A stretch of 64,000 nt of DNA from DATDAH01 sp963725155 (GTDB lineage Bacteria; Actinomycetota; Acidimicrobiia; Acidimicrobiales; DATDAH01): the NCBI GenBank assembly GCA_963725155.1, contig CAVRXU010000008.1, positions 682,001 through 746,000 on the forward strand. Direction: 5' to 3'. The position numbers and the translations under genes are program-made. Of the stretch, positions 1 through 8,784 are shown piece after piece (within the stretch, counting starts at the first letter, position 1; every line of letters begins with the position of its first letter). The notes under the pieces were generated by a model. The model was not told the DNA's origin. It saw only the letters and a program-made list of their open reading frames with translations, and did not search any database.

Positions 1-210
1 GTCCATCTCCCCGAGGGTGATGGCAATGGCGTCGTCCTCGGGCTCCTTGTGGTTCGGGACGTCCTTGAACATGTACTCGGCCGGGAACTCCATCTCGGCC
101 GAGGCCTCGTCCTTGAAGTTCGCCTTCATGTAGTCGTAGTGCCGACGGGCGTCCTCGGCCGGGAAGCCGATCATGAGGTCGACGGCCCCGATGTCGCTGG
201 GCATGGGCAT
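1..210 (-). CDS. Amidohydrolase-family protein, N-terminal part (runs off the left edge)
   Basis: Only the first 70 residues are inside the window. They open with an IGAVDLMIGFP stretch, then HYDYMK and an acidic segment that predicts a FPAEYMFKDVPN element. This resembles the N-termini of actinobacterial amidohydrolase-2 (TIM-barrel) proteins, but no metal ligand is visible in this fragment, so the family is a recollection and not a proof. The ATG at 208-210 shares its A with the TGA of the upstream MarR gene (TGATG), so the two are almost certainly co-translated. The regulator probably controls this enzyme. The function could be confirmed only with the sequence left of the window. Confidence 0.55.
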   Translation of the reverse strand, partial: MPMPSDIGAVDLMIGFPAEDARRHYDYMKANFKDEASAEMEFPAEYMFKDVPNHKEPEDDAIAITLGEMD

Positions 211-698
211 CAGGCGGATCTCCCGTGGTGGTTCGACTGGTCGGTCGGGCGGTACTGCACGGACCGAAGGTCCTCGACGAAGCGGTCGAGGAGGCCGGCG
301 AAGGTGGCCCGGTCGGCTTCCGACCAGCCGTCGAGCACGTCAGCCATGTGGCGGTCCTGGACGGCGGCGATGCGCTGGCGGACCCTCCGGCCCGCGGCCG
401 TGGCCCGCATGACCCGGATCCGGGCGTCGCCGTCGCGGCCTTCGCGCTCGACCAGGCCGTCGGCCTCGAGCACCTTGGCCTGGCGGCTGACGGCACCGGG
501 GTCCATATCGGTCGCCGCCGAGAGGTCACCCAGGGTGATGGGCCCGTCCTCGACGATGCGGGCCAGCAGTGCCGCGCCTGGTGGTGACAGCTCGACCCCC
601 GCCGCCACCACCTGGCGGGCGTAGACCTTTCGGCTGGCACCGAGACGGAGGAGGCGCGCCAGTGGCTCCCGGATCGTGTCGAACGCCCCGTCAGCCAT
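210..698 (-). CDS. MarR-family transcriptional regulator
   Basis: A 162-residue protein of the usual MarR length. A helical dimerisation segment is followed by a winged helix: the ITLGDLSAATDMDPGAVSRQ region is the helix-turn-helix and LVEREGRDGDARIRV is the wing with its DxR motif. It should bind DNA as a dimer and be released by a small phenolic or lipid-like ligand, as in the family. The ATG at 696-698 is preferred to the GTG one codon upstream because a consensus -10 box lies 8 nt before it. A palindrome overlaps its -35 (see 707-735), suggesting autoregulation. It is coupled by a 1-nt overlap to the amidohydrolase-like gene downstream. Confidence 0.88.
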   Translation of the reverse strand: MADGAFDTIREPLARLLRLGASRKVYARQVVAAGVELSPPGAALLARIVEDGPITLGDLSAATDMDPGAVSRQAKVLEADGLVEREGRDGDARIRVMRATAAGRRVRQRIAAVQDRHMADVLDGWSEADRATFAGLLDRFVEDLRSVQYRPTDQSNHHGRSA

Positions 699-706
699 CA
701 CCGGGC

Positions 707-735
707 ACCGTACGGCAGTTGCTTGACTCAGTCAA
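707..735 (-). promoter_or_regulatory. marR promoter with overlapping palindromic operator
   Basis: On the minus strand TTGACT (735-730) and TACGGT (712-707) are separated by exactly 17 nt, a near-consensus pair, and TACGGT lies 8 nt before the ATG. The palindrome TTGACTCAGTCAA (723-735) coincides with the -35 box, a classic position for repression by the regulator encoded here. It also faces the membrane-protein gene on the plus strand. Confidence 0.7.
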
Positions 736-864
736 CTACATGTTCTCGGCGTGCGGTGCCGATCGCCTCACCGCGGCCGTCAGCAGAGGTTCAGCATCGG
801 GAGCGCATCCTGACCGCAGACGACCGACCCGACCCCCACCATCTTCCGAAGCCGTCGCGAGCGG

Positions 865-2007
865 TTGTCGGCGGGCGCCTTCGTGCTCACGGCCGCCACC
901 GTGCTGGTGGTCCAGATCCCCTTGCGGCACGCCACCGCTTGGCACTGGTTCGACCAGGCCGCGCACCTCCTCATCGGCCAGGAGCCTGGCCCCCAGGCGC
1001 TCCACCTGTACGCCGGGCACCCCGAGTTCCAGTTCGGCCCGCTGAGCATCCTGGCCGCCGTCCCCCTGGCCATGGCCGGGGCGCTGGCGGCCATGGCGAC
1101 CCTCTCGGCCGTCGGGGTCTGGTGCGCCGTCGCGCTGACCCGACTCGTCGGCCGCCTCTGCCCATCGGCCGACCCGCGGGCGACCTGGATCTCGACCACC
1201 GTGGGTGGCGTCCTCCTGGTCCTGGTTTGGGGCGACGTCGCCGTTCGGACCACCCACCTCGACGACGGCCTCGCCCTGGCGGCCACGGTCGCCGCCCTGG
1301 CCGCCGCGGCGCGGGGTCGGGGTGGCCTCGCCGCGGTGGCCTTCGGTGTCGCCGGGGCGGCCAAGCCGTGGGCGGTGGCCTTCGCGCCGATCCTCCTCGC
1401 CCTCGACGACGACCATCGTTGGCGCCACCTGGCCCTGGCCTTCGCCATCGTCGCGCTGACCTGGGCGCCGTTCGTCCTGGCCGAGCCGGAGACCCTGCGC
1501 ATCGGCGACTTCACGATCGCCAACGAGAGCTCGTCGGCCCTCCGCGTCCTTGGCGTCGACAACCCGGCTACACCCGGTTGGGTGCGGCCGACCCAGCTCG
1601 TCGGCGGCCTGGTCGTCGCCGCGGGCCTGGCGATCCGTGGTCGATGGACCAGCGTGGTGATGGCCGCCGTCGCCGTGCGCCTCCTCTTCGATCCCGCCGC
1701 CAACCGCTACTACACGGTGGGCCTCGTCCTCGGGCTCCTGCTCCATGAGCTGTTGACCCGACCGGAGCGGCTGCCGTGGATGGCCGCCTGCGCCGCGCTC
1801 CTGCTCGAGCTCCCGCAGAACCCCTCCTTCCCGCCGACCCTGGCGGGGTGGCTGCGGGTGTTCGTCGTCGTCGGGGTCTTCGTCGCCGCGGCCCGAGCCC
1901 CCCTGAGCCCAGCCCTGCCCGCCCGTGAACCGGCCTTCATCGGGCTGAGTACGCTCGCCCCGCATGGGCGATCTCTGGCACGAAGAGCGGCTCTACATCG
2001 ACGGTGA
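865..2007 (+). CDS. Polytopic membrane protein, GT-C (GT87/DUF2029-like) glycosyltransferase candidate
   Basis: A 380-residue protein made largely of hydrophobic segments (roughly 9-10) separated by short loops. The first loop carries WHWFDQAAHLLIG (Asp30) and HLYAGHPEFQFGPLSIL, which resemble the acidic first loop and the YPPL-type loop of GT-C lipid-linked glycosyltransferases. A positively charged RSRRER stretch lies just upstream of the chosen TTG start. An in-frame stop at 811-813 leaves no ATG or GTG before the first membrane helix, so TTG 865 is the best start but is uncertain. The 3' end overlaps the next gene by 44 nt. The substrate is unknown, and it could also be another polytopic enzyme. 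Confidence 0.6.
   Translation: MSAGAFVLTAATVLVVQIPLRHATAWHWFDQAAHLLIGQEPGPQALHLYAGHPEFQFGPLSILAAVPLAMAGALAAMATLSAVGVWCAVALTRLVGRLCPSADPRATWISTTVGGVLLVLVWGDVAVRTTHLDDGLALAATVAALAAAARGRGGLAAVAFGVAGAAKPWAVAFAPILLALDDDHRWRHLALAFAIVALTWAPFVLAEPETLRIGDFTIANESSSALRVLGVDNPATPGWVRPTQLVGGLVVAAGLAIRGRWTSVVMAAVAVRLLFDPAANRYYTVGLVLGLLLHELLTRPERLPWMAACAALLLELPQNPSFPPTLAGWLRVFVVVGVFVAAARAPLSPALPAREPAFIGLSTLAPHGRSLARRAALHRR
1950..1955 (+). promoter_or_regulatory. -10 box TACGCT of the first aldehyde dehydrogenase
   Basis: TACGCT ends 8 nt before ATG 1964. It lies inside the 3' end of the upstream membrane-protein gene, so the dehydrogenase probably has its own leaderless promoter despite the gene overlap. 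Confidence 0.5.
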
Positions 2008-3430
2008 ACTGGTCGACGCCGAGGGCGGGGCGACCTACGAGAACATCAACCCGGCCACCGAGGAGGTGTTGGGGGTGGCCGCCGACGCCAGCGTCGGCGA
2101 CATCGACGGGGCCATCGCCGCCGCCCGACGGGCCTTCGACGAGACCGGATGGGCCACCGACGTCGAGCTGCGGGTCCGCTGTCTACGCCAGCTCCACACC
2201 GCCCTGCTCGACAACCTCGAGGAGATCCGGGCCACGACCGTGGCCGAGGTGGGCACACCCGTAGCGCTGACCTACGGCCCGCAGCTCGACGCTCCCGTGG
2301 GCTTCCTGCCCTACTACGCCGACCTGGCCGAGAGCTATGACTGGAGCGAGGATCTGGGCGACGCCGAGCCCATGGGCATCCCGTCGCACCGCTGGATCGA
2401 GAAGGAGCCCATCGGCGTGGTCGGGGCCATCACGGCCTGGAACTTCCCGCACCAGCTCAACATCGCCAAGATCGCCCCCGCCTTCGCCGCCGGCAACACC
2501 GTCGTGCTCAAGGGAGCGCCGGCCACACCCTGGGCGGCCCTGATCCTCGGCCGCCTGGCCGCCGAGCACACCGACATCCCGCCCGGCGTTCTGAACATCA
2601 TCACCTCGGGGCGCAACGACATCGGGGAGGCCATCACCACCGACCCCCGGGTCGACCTCATCACCTTCACCGGGTCAACGGCAGTGGGCAAGCGGATCAT
2701 GGCCGCGGCATCCGACACGGTGAAGAAGGTGTTCCTCGAGCTCGGCGGCAAGTCCGCCATCATCGCCCTCGACGACTGCGACATGAACGCCGCCGCCGGC
2801 ACCGGCGCCTTCGGTGTCTGCACCCATGCGGGCCAGGGCTGCGCCATCACCACCCGGCTGCTCTTGCCCCGCTCCCGTTACGACGAGGGGGTCGAGATCG
2901 CCAAGACCGTCCTCGAGTCGATGCCCTACGGCGACCCCGCCGACCCGGGGAACTTCATGGGTCCATTGGTCACCGACGTTCAGCGGGAGCGGGTCGAGCG
3001 ACTCATCCAGACGGCGCAGGACGAGGGGGCGACGCTGGTCACGGGCGGCAAGCGCCCGGCGCACCTCGACAAGGGCTGGTTCGTCGAGCCGACCCTGCTC
3101 GTCGACGTCGACCCCGACAGCACCATCGCCCAGCAGGAGGTCTTCGGGCCCGTGCTCGCGGTCATCCCGTTCGACGACGACGACGACGCCGTCGACATCG
3201 CCAACAACTCGATCTACGGCCTGTCCGGCGCGGTCAACTCGGGCGACATCGAGCGGGCCAAGGCCGTCGGCCGCCGGATCCGGGCCGGCACCATGTCGAT
3301 CAACGGCGGCGTGTACTACGGCGCCGACGTCCCCTTCGGGGGCTACCGCCAGTCCGGCCTGGGCCGGGAGATGGGCATCGAGGGCTTCGAGGAGTACCTG
3401 GAGACGAAGTCCTTCGCCGAACCGGCGTGA
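1964..3430 (+). CDS. Aldehyde dehydrogenase (NAD(P)-dependent)
   Basis: A full-length 488-residue member of the ALDH superfamily, oxidising an aldehyde to the carboxylic acid. Visible hallmarks are ITAWNFP with oxyanion Asn160, VLKGAP with cofactor Lys183, FTGSTAVGK (glycine-rich loop), LELGGKSA with general base Glu259, GQGC with nucleophile Cys293, and EVFGPVL near the C-terminus. The next gene starts inside its stop codon (GTGA), so an alpha/beta hydrolase is co-translated. About a third of its residues look shared with the ALDH at 6362, so the two are paralogues and not a recent duplicate. The natural aldehyde cannot be deduced. Confidence 0.95.
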   Translation: MGDLWHEERLYIDGELVDAEGGATYENINPATEEVLGVAADASVGDIDGAIAAARRAFDETGWATDVELRVRCLRQLHTALLDNLEEIRATTVAEVGTPVALTYGPQLDAPVGFLPYYADLAESYDWSEDLGDAEPMGIPSHRWIEKEPIGVVGAITAWNFPHQLNIAKIAPAFAAGNTVVLKGAPATPWAALILGRLAAEHTDIPPGVLNIITSGRNDIGEAITTDPRVDLITFTGSTAVGKRIMAAASDTVKKVFLELGGKSAIIALDDCDMNAAAGTGAFGVCTHAGQGCAITTRLLLPRSRYDEGVEIAKTVLESMPYGDPADPGNFMGPLVTDVQRERVERLIQTAQDEGATLVTGGKRPAHLDKGWFVEPTLLVDVDPDSTIAQQEVFGPVLAVIPFDDDDDAVDIANNSIYGLSGAVNSGDIERAKAVGRRIRAGTMSINGGVYYGADVPFGGYRQSGLGREMGIEGFEEYLETKSFAEPA

Positions 3431-4239
3431 GCCGCACCGGTTTCGCCCCGTCGGGCTCGGCCCGCATCGCCTACGAGGTCGAGGGCGTGGGGAACGGGCC
3501 GCCGGTGTTGCTGGTCCACGCCGGGGTCACCGACCGCCGGGCGTGGTGGCCCGTCGTCGAGGCGTTGAAGCCGAGCCACACCACGCTCACCTTCGACCAA
3601 CGGGGGTTCGGCGACACGACGTTCACGCCTGAGTCGCACTCCGGTGTCGACGACGCCGTGGCGGTGCTCGACCATGCCGGCGTCGACGCGCCGGTGGCCG
3701 TCGTGGCCTGCTCCATGGGCGGGCGGCTGGCGATCGACCTGACCCTCGCTCATCCCGATCGGGTCGAGCGGCTGGTCCTCATCGGCTCGGCGTGCCGTGG
3801 CGCCCCTGGTCCCACCGAGTGGCCCGAGTCCTACCGGGAGCTCGGCCTGGCCCTCGACGCCGCCGAAGCGGCGGGTGACCTCGACGAGGTCAACCGGCTG
3901 GAGGCGTGGATGTGGCTCGACGGCGCAACGGCGCCCGAAGGCCGGGTGGCCGGCCCCGCCCGCACGATGTTCCTGGAGATGAACCACTGGGGCCTGAGCG
4001 CCGAGGACCCGGGTGACGAGATCGAGCGACCGTCGGCCTGGGACCGCCTGGATCAGATCGCGGCGCCGACGCTCATCCTCGTCGGTGACCTCGACCTCGA
4101 AGACGTCCGCGTCACATCCGAGGGCCTGGCCGAGCGGATCCCCGGCGCCTCACTCGAGGTCTTGGCCGGCACGGCCCACGTGCCCCACGTCGAGCGCCAT
4201 CCCCGCGCCATCGAGGCCATCGCCGACTTCCTGCGCTAG
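3427..4239 (+). CDS. Alpha/beta-fold hydrolase
   Basis: A 270-residue single-domain alpha/beta hydrolase. The nucleophile elbow is ACSMGG with Ser96, the acid is probably Asp221 or Asp223 in LVGDLDLED, and the base is His251 in GTAHVPH. An HAG oxyanion-loop motif is at 31-33 and FDQRGFGDT follows strand 4. The GTG start overlaps the ALDH stop as GTGA, indicating translational coupling. An ester, lactone or C-C bond substrate is possible; the family does not fix it. A hairpin about 150 nt downstream may end the transcript. Confidence 0.9.
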   Translation: MSRTGFAPSGSARIAYEVEGVGNGPPVLLVHAGVTDRRAWWPVVEALKPSHTTLTFDQRGFGDTTFTPESHSGVDDAVAVLDHAGVDAPVAVVACSMGGRLAIDLTLAHPDRVERLVLIGSACRGAPGPTEWPESYRELGLALDAAEAAGDLDEVNRLEAWMWLDGATAPEGRVAGPARTMFLEMNHWGLSAEDPGDEIERPSAWDRLDQIAAPTLILVGDLDLEDVRVTSEGLAERIPGASLEVLAGTAHVPHVERHPRAIEAIADFLR

Positions 4240-4525
4240 GGGTGGGCGAACGAAACCGAGGCAACGACGGGCGCGGGGTGCCGCTGCCGATGTCGGGGCG
4301 ACTTGGGCGCTCGATTCTCACCGGTGGTGGCCAGATCGCGGCCGCAGGCTCAAAGCTCGGCAGATCCCCCGCACCACGTCGGGTGCTGCCGAAAGTTCCA
4401 CTGTCGGCACGCATCGGGCGTCGCTTGGCCACGCACGGTGAGATTCTGCGCCCCCGACGACCGGCAGCCCGTCAACCCGCCCCCCCTTTCTTGACTCGTT
4501 GTCGTTCGTCCAGCCCGACCGAGGG
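4240..4525. terminator. Convergent intergenic region with hairpin at 4387-4409
   Basis: This 286-bp gap separates two convergent genes. The only clear structure is a stem at 4387-4409: TGCCGAAAGT pairs with ACTGTCGGCA with one mismatch around a TCC loop. The TGCCGAAAGTT word recurs at 32397-32407. No credible gene is seen in the rest. Confidence 0.5.
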
Positions 4526-6148
4526 TCAGCCAACGCTCTCGCCGGTGGCGACGGACTTGGCCCAGCGGTAGTCGGCCTTGCCGCTGGGACTGCGGGTGAC
4601 GGTGTCGACCAGGTGGAGCTGGCGGGGGACCTTGTAGCCGGCGATCTTCGTGCGGGCGTGGTCGGCCAGCTCCTCGAGGCTCGGGGTCGTGCCCGGGCGG
4701 GGCGCCACGACGGCGGCGACCCGCTGGCCGAAGCGCTCGTCGGGGACGCCGACCACGATGGCGTCGAACACGGCGGGGTGGCTCTTGAGGGCCGCCTCGA
4801 CCTCCTCGGGGAAGATCTTCTCACCGCCGGAGTTGATGCTGACCGAGCCCCGCCCGAACAGGGTGATGGTGCCGTCGGCCTCGACGGCGGCGAAGTCGCC
4901 GGGTATGACCCAGCGCCGGCCATCGGCGTCGTGGACGAAGGTGCGAGCCGTCTTCTCCTCGTCCTTGTAGTAGCCGAGCGGGATGCGGCCGGTGCGGGCC
5001 AGCATGCCCTTCACGCCGGACCCCGGCTCGACCGGGCGATGGTTCTCGTCGAGTACGGCGGTCGAGTCGTTCACGGCGAAACGCGGGTGGCCTTCGTCGG
5101 AGGAACCGACCCCGCCACCGTTGGCGCCGGTCTCCGAGGCCCCGAAGGCGTCGGTGATGATCAGGTCGGGTCGGGCCCGCGTGAACTGCTCCTTCACACC
5201 GGCGGAGAGGATGGCCCCGCCCGAGCCGAGGGCGAAGAAGCTGGAGAGGTCGTACTTGTCGGGGTTGGCCAGCAGCTCGTCGGCCAAGGGGCGGGCCATG
5301 GCGTCGCCCACGACGGTCATGGTCGTGACCTTCTCCTGCTCGACCATGCGCCAGATGCCCGCGGGGTCGAACTTGCGGGAGGCAGCCAGCACGAGCGTGT
5401 TGCCCTGGTGGAAGCAGATGAAGGCGGCCCACTGAGCGGCGCCGTGCATCAGGGGGGCAGCCGTGGCCATGGTCAAGGTCCCCGCCGACTCCTCCACGCG
5501 GGCCGCCAGGTCCTCCGGCGCGGCTGGTGGTTCGGCCAGGCCCATGGCCGACAGGTCCATGGCGGCGAAGAAGATGTCCTCCTGTCGCCACATCACGCCC
5601 TTCGGCATGCCCGTGGTGCCACCCGTGTAGAGGATGTAGAGGTCGTCGCCGGAGCGCTCGGGGAAGTCCCGCTCGGTGGAGGCCGCGGCCAGGGCGGTCT
5701 CGTAGTCCTCGGTGGGGAGGCCGGCCATCTCCACACCGGAGTCGTCGGCCACGTAGAGGAAGGTGTGCACGCCGGGGACCTGGTCCACGACGGCGGCGAG
5801 CGTGGGGGTGAACTCCTGGTGGTGGATCACCGCGGTCAGCTCGGCGTCGTCGAAGAGGTAGACCAGCTCCTCCTCGACGTAGCGGTAGTTCACGTTGATC
5901 GGGACGGCCCGGATCTTCCAGGCCGCCAACATGGCCTCGATGTACTCGGTGCCGTTGTAGAGGAAGAGGCCGACGTGGTCGCCGGCGCCGATGCCCCGCT
6001 CGGCCAGCACGTGGGCCAGCCGGGTCGCCCGTTCGTCCACTTCGGCGTACGTCAGCCGGCGATCCTCGGTGACGATGGCGGTCTGGTCGGGCACCGTGTC
6101 GGCCACGACCTCGAACGTGTCAGCAAAGGTGAAGGGGCGGTTCGCCAT
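4526..6148 (-). CDS. AMP-dependent acyl-CoA synthetase (FadD-like)
   Basis: A 540-residue ANL-superfamily ligase that adenylates a carboxylic acid and transfers it to CoA. Motifs are ILYTGGTTGMPKG (P-loop), FGASETG (A5), YYKDEEKT, WVIPGDFA (A7 Asp), GRGSVSINSGGEKIFPEEVE (hinge) and the C-terminal SPSGKADYRW with the catalytic Lys. The start at ATG 6148 is preferred to one 43 codons upstream because homologous sequence begins there (it matches the N-terminus of the paralogue at 45028) and because a TAGGGT box lies 8 nt before it. It diverges from an ALDH, so an aldehyde-to-acid-to-acyl-CoA relay is plausible. The acid chain type is unknown. Confidence 0.93.
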   Translation of the reverse strand: MANRPFTFADTFEVVADTVPDQTAIVTEDRRLTYAEVDERATRLAHVLAERGIGAGDHVGLFLYNGTEYIEAMLAAWKIRAVPINVNYRYVEEELVYLFDDAELTAVIHHQEFTPTLAAVVDQVPGVHTFLYVADDSGVEMAGLPTEDYETALAAASTERDFPERSGDDLYILYTGGTTGMPKGVMWRQEDIFFAAMDLSAMGLAEPPAAPEDLAARVEESAGTLTMATAAPLMHGAAQWAAFICFHQGNTLVLAASRKFDPAGIWRMVEQEKVTTMTVVGDAMARPLADELLANPDKYDLSSFFALGSGGAILSAGVKEQFTRARPDLIITDAFGASETGANGGGVGSSDEGHPRFAVNDSTAVLDENHRPVEPGSGVKGMLARTGRIPLGYYKDEEKTARTFVHDADGRRWVIPGDFAAVEADGTITLFGRGSVSINSGGEKIFPEEVEAALKSHPAVFDAIVVGVPDERFGQRVAAVVAPRPGTTPSLEELADHARTKIAGYKVPRQLHLVDTVTRSPSGKADYRWAKSVATGESVG

Positions 6149-6156
6149 GGCCCGGG

Positions 6157-6162
6157 ACCCTA
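6157..6162 (-). promoter_or_regulatory. -10 box TAGGGT of the acyl-CoA synthetase at 6148
   Basis: TAGGGT on the minus strand ends 8 nt before the ATG at 6148 and supports the downstream start. No convincing -35 was found. Confidence 0.45.
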
Positions 6163-6300
6163 GGACCTCAGCTGCCAGGTGCACCCTTCGCGCGGTGAGC
6201 GGCTGGCTCGCCTCGCTGCGCTCGGCGAGTAGCGACACTGTGCTCTCAGGTCGCCTCGCCTGTCGGCTCGGCTCCATGACGGCTTTGTCGAACGGCCCGA

Positions 6301-6319
6301 ATCTGACAGGGTGTCAGAT
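6301..6319. promoter_or_regulatory. Palindromic operator ATCTGACA-N3-TGTCAGAT
   Basis: A perfect palindrome with 8-bp arms around GGG, in the 213-bp divergent region between an acyl-CoA synthetase and an ALDH. It has the size and symmetry of a TetR-type operator. The same core recurs before the ABC-transporter receptor genes at 27312, 28778 and, degenerate, 30243. No cognate TetR gene is in the window. Confidence 0.7.
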
Positions 6320-6361
6320 GTTCGCGCGGAGCGGCATGACCGCTGACACAAAGGGGAACTG

Positions 6362-7813
6362 GTGAGCATCAACGGCGTACAGGATCGCGACACGCTCTGG
6401 ATCGGTGGGGACTGGGTCTCCTCCGACGGCGGCGGTTCGATCGAGGTCATCTCCCCGCACACCGAGCAGGTCATCGCCACCGTTCCCGAGGCCTCCACGG
6501 CCGATGTCGACAACGCCGTGGCCGCCGCTCGGGCCGCTCTGGAGAGCGGGCCCTGGGCCACGATGGACCCCGCCGGTCGGGCCGAGATCCTGACCAACCT
6601 GACCGGGGCGCTGGGCGGCCGGGCCGAGGACCTGGCCCAGACCATCACCGCGGAGATGGGCTCGCCCATCATGTTCAGCCACCTGGGCCAGGTCGGCGCC
6701 ACCCTGATGGTGGCCGACTACTACGCCAATCTGGCGAAGGACTTCACCTTCGAGGAGGAGCGCCAGGGCCTCATGTCCAGCGTGCTCGTCCGCCGCGAGC
6801 CCGTCGGCGTCGTCGGCGCCATCGTCCCCTGGAACGTCCCGCTCTACGTGACCATGCTGAAGCTGGCCCCGGCGCTGGCCGCCGGCGCCACCATGGTCCT
6901 CAAGCCGGCCCCCGAGTCCCCGCTCAGCGCCTACCTCCTGGCCGAAGCGCTGGAGGAGGTGGGCCTGCCCAAGGGCGTCGTGAACGTCCTGCCCGCCGGC
7001 CGTGAGGTGGGCGAGCACCTGGTCCGTCACCCCGGCGTGGACAAGATCGCCTTCACCGGTTCCACCGCGGCGGGCATGAAGATCGCCTCCATCTGCGGCG
7101 AGCAGCTCAAGCGCTACACCCTCGAGTTGGGTGGCAAGTCGGCGGCGATCATCCTCGACGACGCCGACGTCGACACCACGCTGGACAACCTGCTGCAGGT
7201 CGCCGGCCTGATGAACAACGGTCAGGCCTGCGTGGCCCAGACCCGGGTGCTGGCCAGCACGACCAAGTACGACGAGGTCGTCAACGGCCTGGCCACCCGC
7301 ATGGAGGCGGTCAAGGTCGGGGACCCGGCCGAGATGGACACCGAGGTCGGTCCACTTGTCGCCGAGCGCCAACGGGACCGGGTCGAGAAGTACATCGTCC
7401 AGGGCCAGGAGGAGGGCGCCGAGGTGGTCGTGGGTGGCGGTCGCCCCGCGGGCCAGGACACCGGCTGGTACGTCGAGCCCACCCTCTTCGCCAAGGTCAC
7501 CAACGACATGCGCATCGCCCAGGAGGAGATCTTCGGGCCGGTGATCTCGGCCATCGCCTTCGAGGACGTCGACGACGCCGTGGCCATCGCCAACGACTCG
7601 ACCTACGGCCTGTCGGGCTCGGTCTGGACCGCGGACGCCGAGGCCGGGCTCGACATCGCCAAGCGGGTCCGCACGGGCACGTTCAACGTCAACGGCTTCA
7701 TGCTCGAGCCCTGCGCCCCGTTCGGCGGGTTCAAGCAGTCCGGCGTGGGTCGGGAGGGCGGGCCCGAGGGCCTGGCCGCCTACCTCGAGGACAAGGCCAT
7801 CAACCGGTTCTGA
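6362..7813 (+). CDS. Aldehyde dehydrogenase (NAD(P)-dependent), second copy
   Basis: A 483-residue ALDH with a complete catalytic set: IVPWNVP (Asn158), VLKPAPE (Lys181), FTGSTAAG, LELGGKSA (Glu255), NGQAC (Cys290) and EIFGPV. The GTG start has an AAGGGGAACTG ribosome-binding site. It lies 42 nt downstream of the palindromic operator. The next gene, an LLM oxidoreductase, begins 21 nt after its stop in the same direction with its own AGGGGGA site, so the two are probably one transcript. A role in oxidising an aldehyde made by the neighbouring oxidoreductase is an inference. Confidence 0.95.
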   Translation: MSINGVQDRDTLWIGGDWVSSDGGGSIEVISPHTEQVIATVPEASTADVDNAVAAARAALESGPWATMDPAGRAEILTNLTGALGGRAEDLAQTITAEMGSPIMFSHLGQVGATLMVADYYANLAKDFTFEEERQGLMSSVLVRREPVGVVGAIVPWNVPLYVTMLKLAPALAAGATMVLKPAPESPLSAYLLAEALEEVGLPKGVVNVLPAGREVGEHLVRHPGVDKIAFTGSTAAGMKIASICGEQLKRYTLELGGKSAAIILDDADVDTTLDNLLQVAGLMNNGQACVAQTRVLASTTKYDEVVNGLATRMEAVKVGDPAEMDTEVGPLVAERQRDRVEKYIVQGQEEGAEVVVGGGRPAGQDTGWYVEPTLFAKVTNDMRIAQEEIFGPVISAIAFEDVDDAVAIANDSTYGLSGSVWTADAEAGLDIAKRVRTGTFNVNGFMLEPCAPFGGFKQSGVGREGGPEGLAAYLEDKAINRF

Positions 7814-7834
7814 TCACCACCAGGGGGACATGAC

Positions 7835-8701
7835 ATGGACTTCGGTCTCTTCGCCGCGCTCGCCGCGCCCTACGTCACCACCGAGGGCCTGATCGCCCTT
7901 GGCACCGAGGCCGAGGCCCACGGTGTCGAATCGCTGTGGGTGGCCGAGCACGTCGTGCTCTTCGACGAGTACGCGCCCGACTACCCCTACGACGAGAACG
8001 GGCGTTTCCCGGCGACCGCCGACTCGGGCATCCTCGAACCGCTCACCACGCTGGCGTTCCTGGCCGGCCAGACCTCCACCGTGCGCCTCGGGACCGGGAT
8101 CCTGCTCCTCCCACAGCGCAACCCCGTCTACACGGCGAAGGAGGTGGCCAACGTCGACTGGCTGTCGGACGGACGCGTCGACCTCGGCATCGGCGTGGGC
8201 TGGCAGCAGGAGGAGTTCGCCGCAGTGAACGTCTCGTGGCCGAAGCGGGGCAAGCGGACCGACGAGTACATCGCGGTGATGCGGTCCCTGTGGACCGAGG
8301 ACACGTCGACCTTCCGCGGCGAGTTCTACGCCCTGGACAAGGCCCGCATGTACCCCAAGCCGGTGCAGGCCCATCTGCCGATCCACATCGGCGGCGAGTC
8401 CGACGCCGCGATGGCCAGGGCGGCCCGCCTGGGCGACGGCTGGTACACGTTCAACCGCCTGCCCGAGGACGTCGGCCCGGCGCTGGCCCGCCTCGACGAC
8501 CTGCTCGACCAGAACGGCCGGACGCGAGCCGACCTGCAGATCAGCGTGTGCCCGTACATGCACCCCCTGACCCCCGACATGGTCACCGCCTACGGCGAGG
8601 CCGGGGTGGACCGGGTCATCGGCATGGTGTTCGGCGCCGGCCCCGACGACTTCAAGGCCGGCATCGAAGCCCTCGAGCCCTGCCTCGAACGCGCCCGCTG
8701 A
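7835..8701 (+). CDS. LLM-class (F420-dependent type) oxidoreductase
   Basis: A 288-residue luciferase-like TIM-barrel protein. The signature regions are ESLWVAEHVV near residues 31-40, RLGTGILLLPQRNPVYTAKE around 93-112 (the cofactor-binding segment of the F420/FMN family), LGIGVGWQQEEF and PIHIGGESDAAMARAARLGDGW. The length and motifs fit the actinobacterial F420-dependent subgroup better than FMN-dependent alkanal monooxygenases, but the cofactor is inferred. A clear AGGGGGA site precedes the ATG. It follows the ALDH at 6362 and ends at a strong hairpin. Confidence 0.9.
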   Translation: MDFGLFAALAAPYVTTEGLIALGTEAEAHGVESLWVAEHVVLFDEYAPDYPYDENGRFPATADSGILEPLTTLAFLAGQTSTVRLGTGILLLPQRNPVYTAKEVANVDWLSDGRVDLGIGVGWQQEEFAAVNVSWPKRGKRTDEYIAVMRSLWTEDTSTFRGEFYALDKARMYPKPVQAHLPIHIGGESDAAMARAARLGDGWYTFNRLPEDVGPALARLDDLLDQNGRTRADLQISVCPYMHPLTPDMVTAYGEAGVDRVIGMVFGAGPDDFKAGIEALEPCLERAR

Positions 8702-8712
8702 CCCGCCCCCCT

Positions 8713-8764
8713 CGTTCTGGCCTCTGATCCTCCGGCCAGAGCAAGTAGATCAGAGGCCAGAACG
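8713..8764. terminator. Inverted repeat, family B (17-bp perfect arms)
   Basis: CGTTCTGGCCTCTGATC at 8713-8729 is exactly complementary to 8748-8764, with an 18-nt loop. It begins 12 nt after the LLM gene stop. There is no U-tract, as is common in GC-rich actinobacteria. A related copy lies at 46421-46457. Confidence 0.65.
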
Positions 8765-8784
8765 GAGCGGATGGGCCGGTGTCC

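Noticed and set aside
49..624. Long open frames on the plus strand across the left edge
   Set aside because: They run antisense to the MarR regulator and the amidohydrolase start, have Arg/Ser/Pro-rich translations and match no family; they are by-products of high GC.
4242..4571. A 109-codon frame after the alpha/beta hydrolase
   Set aside because: It overlaps the acyl-CoA synthetase end and a hairpin, has no ribosome-binding site and has a biased Arg/Pro translation.
6206..6232. CTCGCC...GGCGAG inverted repeat upstream of the ALDH at 6362
   Set aside because: It is only 6 bp per arm in a run of GCTCG-type words common in such genomes, so chance is likely.
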